From contig MEPT01000121.1 of assembly GCA_001769925.1 (NCBI GenBank), positions 2,093 through 8,673 on the forward strand: a stretch of DNA of 6,581 nt, read 5' to 3'. The notes under the pieces were generated by a model. That model was not told the DNA's origin and searched no databases. It was given only the letters and a program-made list of their open reading frames with translations. Shown here in pieces: positions 5,973 to 6,581 of this stretch. How positions within the stretch are numbered: position 1 is the stretch's first letter; every line of letters starts with the position of its first letter. Origin of the DNA: Bdellovibrionales bacterium RBG_16_40_8. GTDB lineage: Bacteria; Bdellovibrionota; Bdellovibrionia; Bdellovibrionales; UBA1609. The position numbers were made by a program, and so were the translations under genes.

Positions 5973-6044
5973 GAGGCTTTAGTCTTATAACGAAACAGCC
6001 GAATAGACCTATATAGTTAAGGCCAGATAAGCATAATGTAGTTT

Positions 6045-6051
6045 GGGGGGG
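6045..6051 (+). promoter_or_regulatory. G-run ribosome binding site of the second lipoprotein gene
   Basis: Seven G followed by CAGCC and then ATG at 6057, a spacing of 5 nt. It supports this start codon and resembles the G-run sites of two other genes in the window. Confidence 0.6.
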
Positions 6052-6056
6052 CAGCC

Positions 6057-6581
6057 ATGGAGTGTATTAATTGGAAGGTTTGGGCAATAACATTTCTTTC
6101 ACTAACCATCATAGTTATATTTCAAAATTGCGCCGACAAAATGAACCTTAACGCTTACACTGACGAAAGTGTTACAGGCAGCGGCACTGGTGTTACTATA
6201 TCAGCACTGCAGTCAGATAAAACTGATAATGAAGTAGTGCAGCAATCATCAATTAAATTCACAGTAACGACAGCAGGTACGGCTTTAACTTACAAATGGT
6301 CGTTTGATGGCAAGAACATCTGCAGCTCCAGTAAGTCTTGTATAATACCAACTACAACAGATACTCAATCTGGGCCCCATGGGGTAACAGTAGAAGTATC
6401 AAATGCCTCAGGTGCTAAAGACTTACGTAGCGCCTCATTTACTGTTATCGAACTCCCAGTTGCCCCAGTTATAATGTCTTTTTTAGATGTAACTGCTGTT
6501 AAGGGGAGTGCCGCACAATTAAATGTCATTGTTAAAACGCCATCGACAGCACGTATTTTAAGCGCTACTTGGTTTTGGGGT
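6057..6581 (+). CDS. Second FQNCA lipoprotein with Ig-like domains (partial, 3' end cut)
   Basis: The frame stays open from ATG 6057 to the right edge (175 codons), so the C-terminus is missing. The N-terminus is a signal peptide (VWAITFLSLTIIVIFQNC) with Cys25 as the likely lipid anchor; only one Lys precedes the core, so the n-region is weakly charged. The mature part begins ADKMNLNAYTDESVTG and then shows an Ig/PKD-like domain (about 46-132) with LTYKWSFDG and a close cysteine pair Cys89/Cys95, followed by the start of a second domain (about 136 onward, with VTAVKGSAAQLNV). The anchor sequence, the xYxW signature and the C-x5-C pair are shared with the large lipoprotein on the other strand, so the two are probably distant paralogues. 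Role unknown; attachment to the envelope is inferred from the signal peptide. Confidence 0.8.
   Translation, partial: MECINWKVWAITFLSLTIIVIFQNCADKMNLNAYTDESVTGSGTGVTISALQSDKTDNEVVQQSSIKFTVTTAGTALTYKWSFDGKNICSSSKSCIIPTTTDTQSGPHGVTVEVSNASGAKDLRSASFTVIELPVAPVIMSFLDVTAVKGSAAQLNVIVKTPSTARILSATWFWG

Larger units (their letters stand above)
5751..6056. other. Repeat-rich divergent control region between two lipoprotein genes
   Basis: A 306-bp non-coding stretch between the GTG at 5750 and the ATG at 6057. It contains a 9-bp tandem repeat (5793-5810), three exact TATAAT hexamers on the minus strand (5838-5843, 5849-5854, 5872-5877), a 13-bp dyad (5878-5890), a 26-bp palindrome (5904-5929), a 12-bp tandem repeat (5949-5972) flanked by GCTTTAGT (5943-5950 and 5976-5983), and TTATAACGA twice (5873-5881, 5985-5993). 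I could not settle on a plus-strand promoter; CATAAT at 6032-6037 is the best -10 but has no matching -35. Confidence 0.6.

Overview
The window is A+T-rich bacterial chromosome, most consistent with a Gram-negative, double-membraned bacterium. The strongest hint of lineage is a pair of envelope lipoproteins whose signal peptides both end in the unusual sequence FQNCA. That style of lipobox, together with a T2SS gspC-gspD pair, makes me think of the predatory or formerly predatory Bdellovibrionota (Bdellovibrio-like). This is inference; no rRNA or other diagnostic marker is present.

Layout from left to right. (1) Positions 1-1789, minus strand: the head of a type II secretion operon, gspC (complete) then gspD (secretin, N-terminal 268 codons only; it runs off the left edge). 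Positions 1790-2097 are a divergent promoter region with a recognisable promoter on each side. (2) Positions 2098-3992, plus strand: a two-gene operon. The first gene encodes a 230-residue protein that I read as a shortened, degenerate relative of malonyl-CoA:ACP transacylase (FabD fold). It overlaps by 4 nt (TTGA) a 401-residue Y-family (DinB-like) translesion DNA polymerase with intact catalytic acids. The polymerase can only start at TTG, so the two are probably translationally coupled. (3) Positions 4017-5750, minus strand: a 577-residue lipoprotein made of about five Ig/PKD-like beta domains with many close cysteine pairs, convergent with the polymerase gene across only 24 nt. (4) Positions 5751-6056: an intergenic region unusually dense in palindromes and tandem repeats. 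(5) Positions 6057-6581, plus strand: the start of a second, related FQNCA lipoprotein with Ig-like domains, cut by the right edge.

How the parts work together. gspC and gspD encode the inner-membrane connector and the outer-membrane channel of the same secretion machine. The acyltransferase-like gene and polymerase look like one functional unit for damage tolerance, with an unexplained partner protein. The two lipoproteins are divergently transcribed from a shared, repeat-rich control region and look like paralogous surface or periplasmic proteins. The three genes with a recognisable G-rich ribosome binding site (acyltransferase-like protein and both lipoproteins) carry a run of 6-8 G just before the start codon, which is worth checking for length variation.
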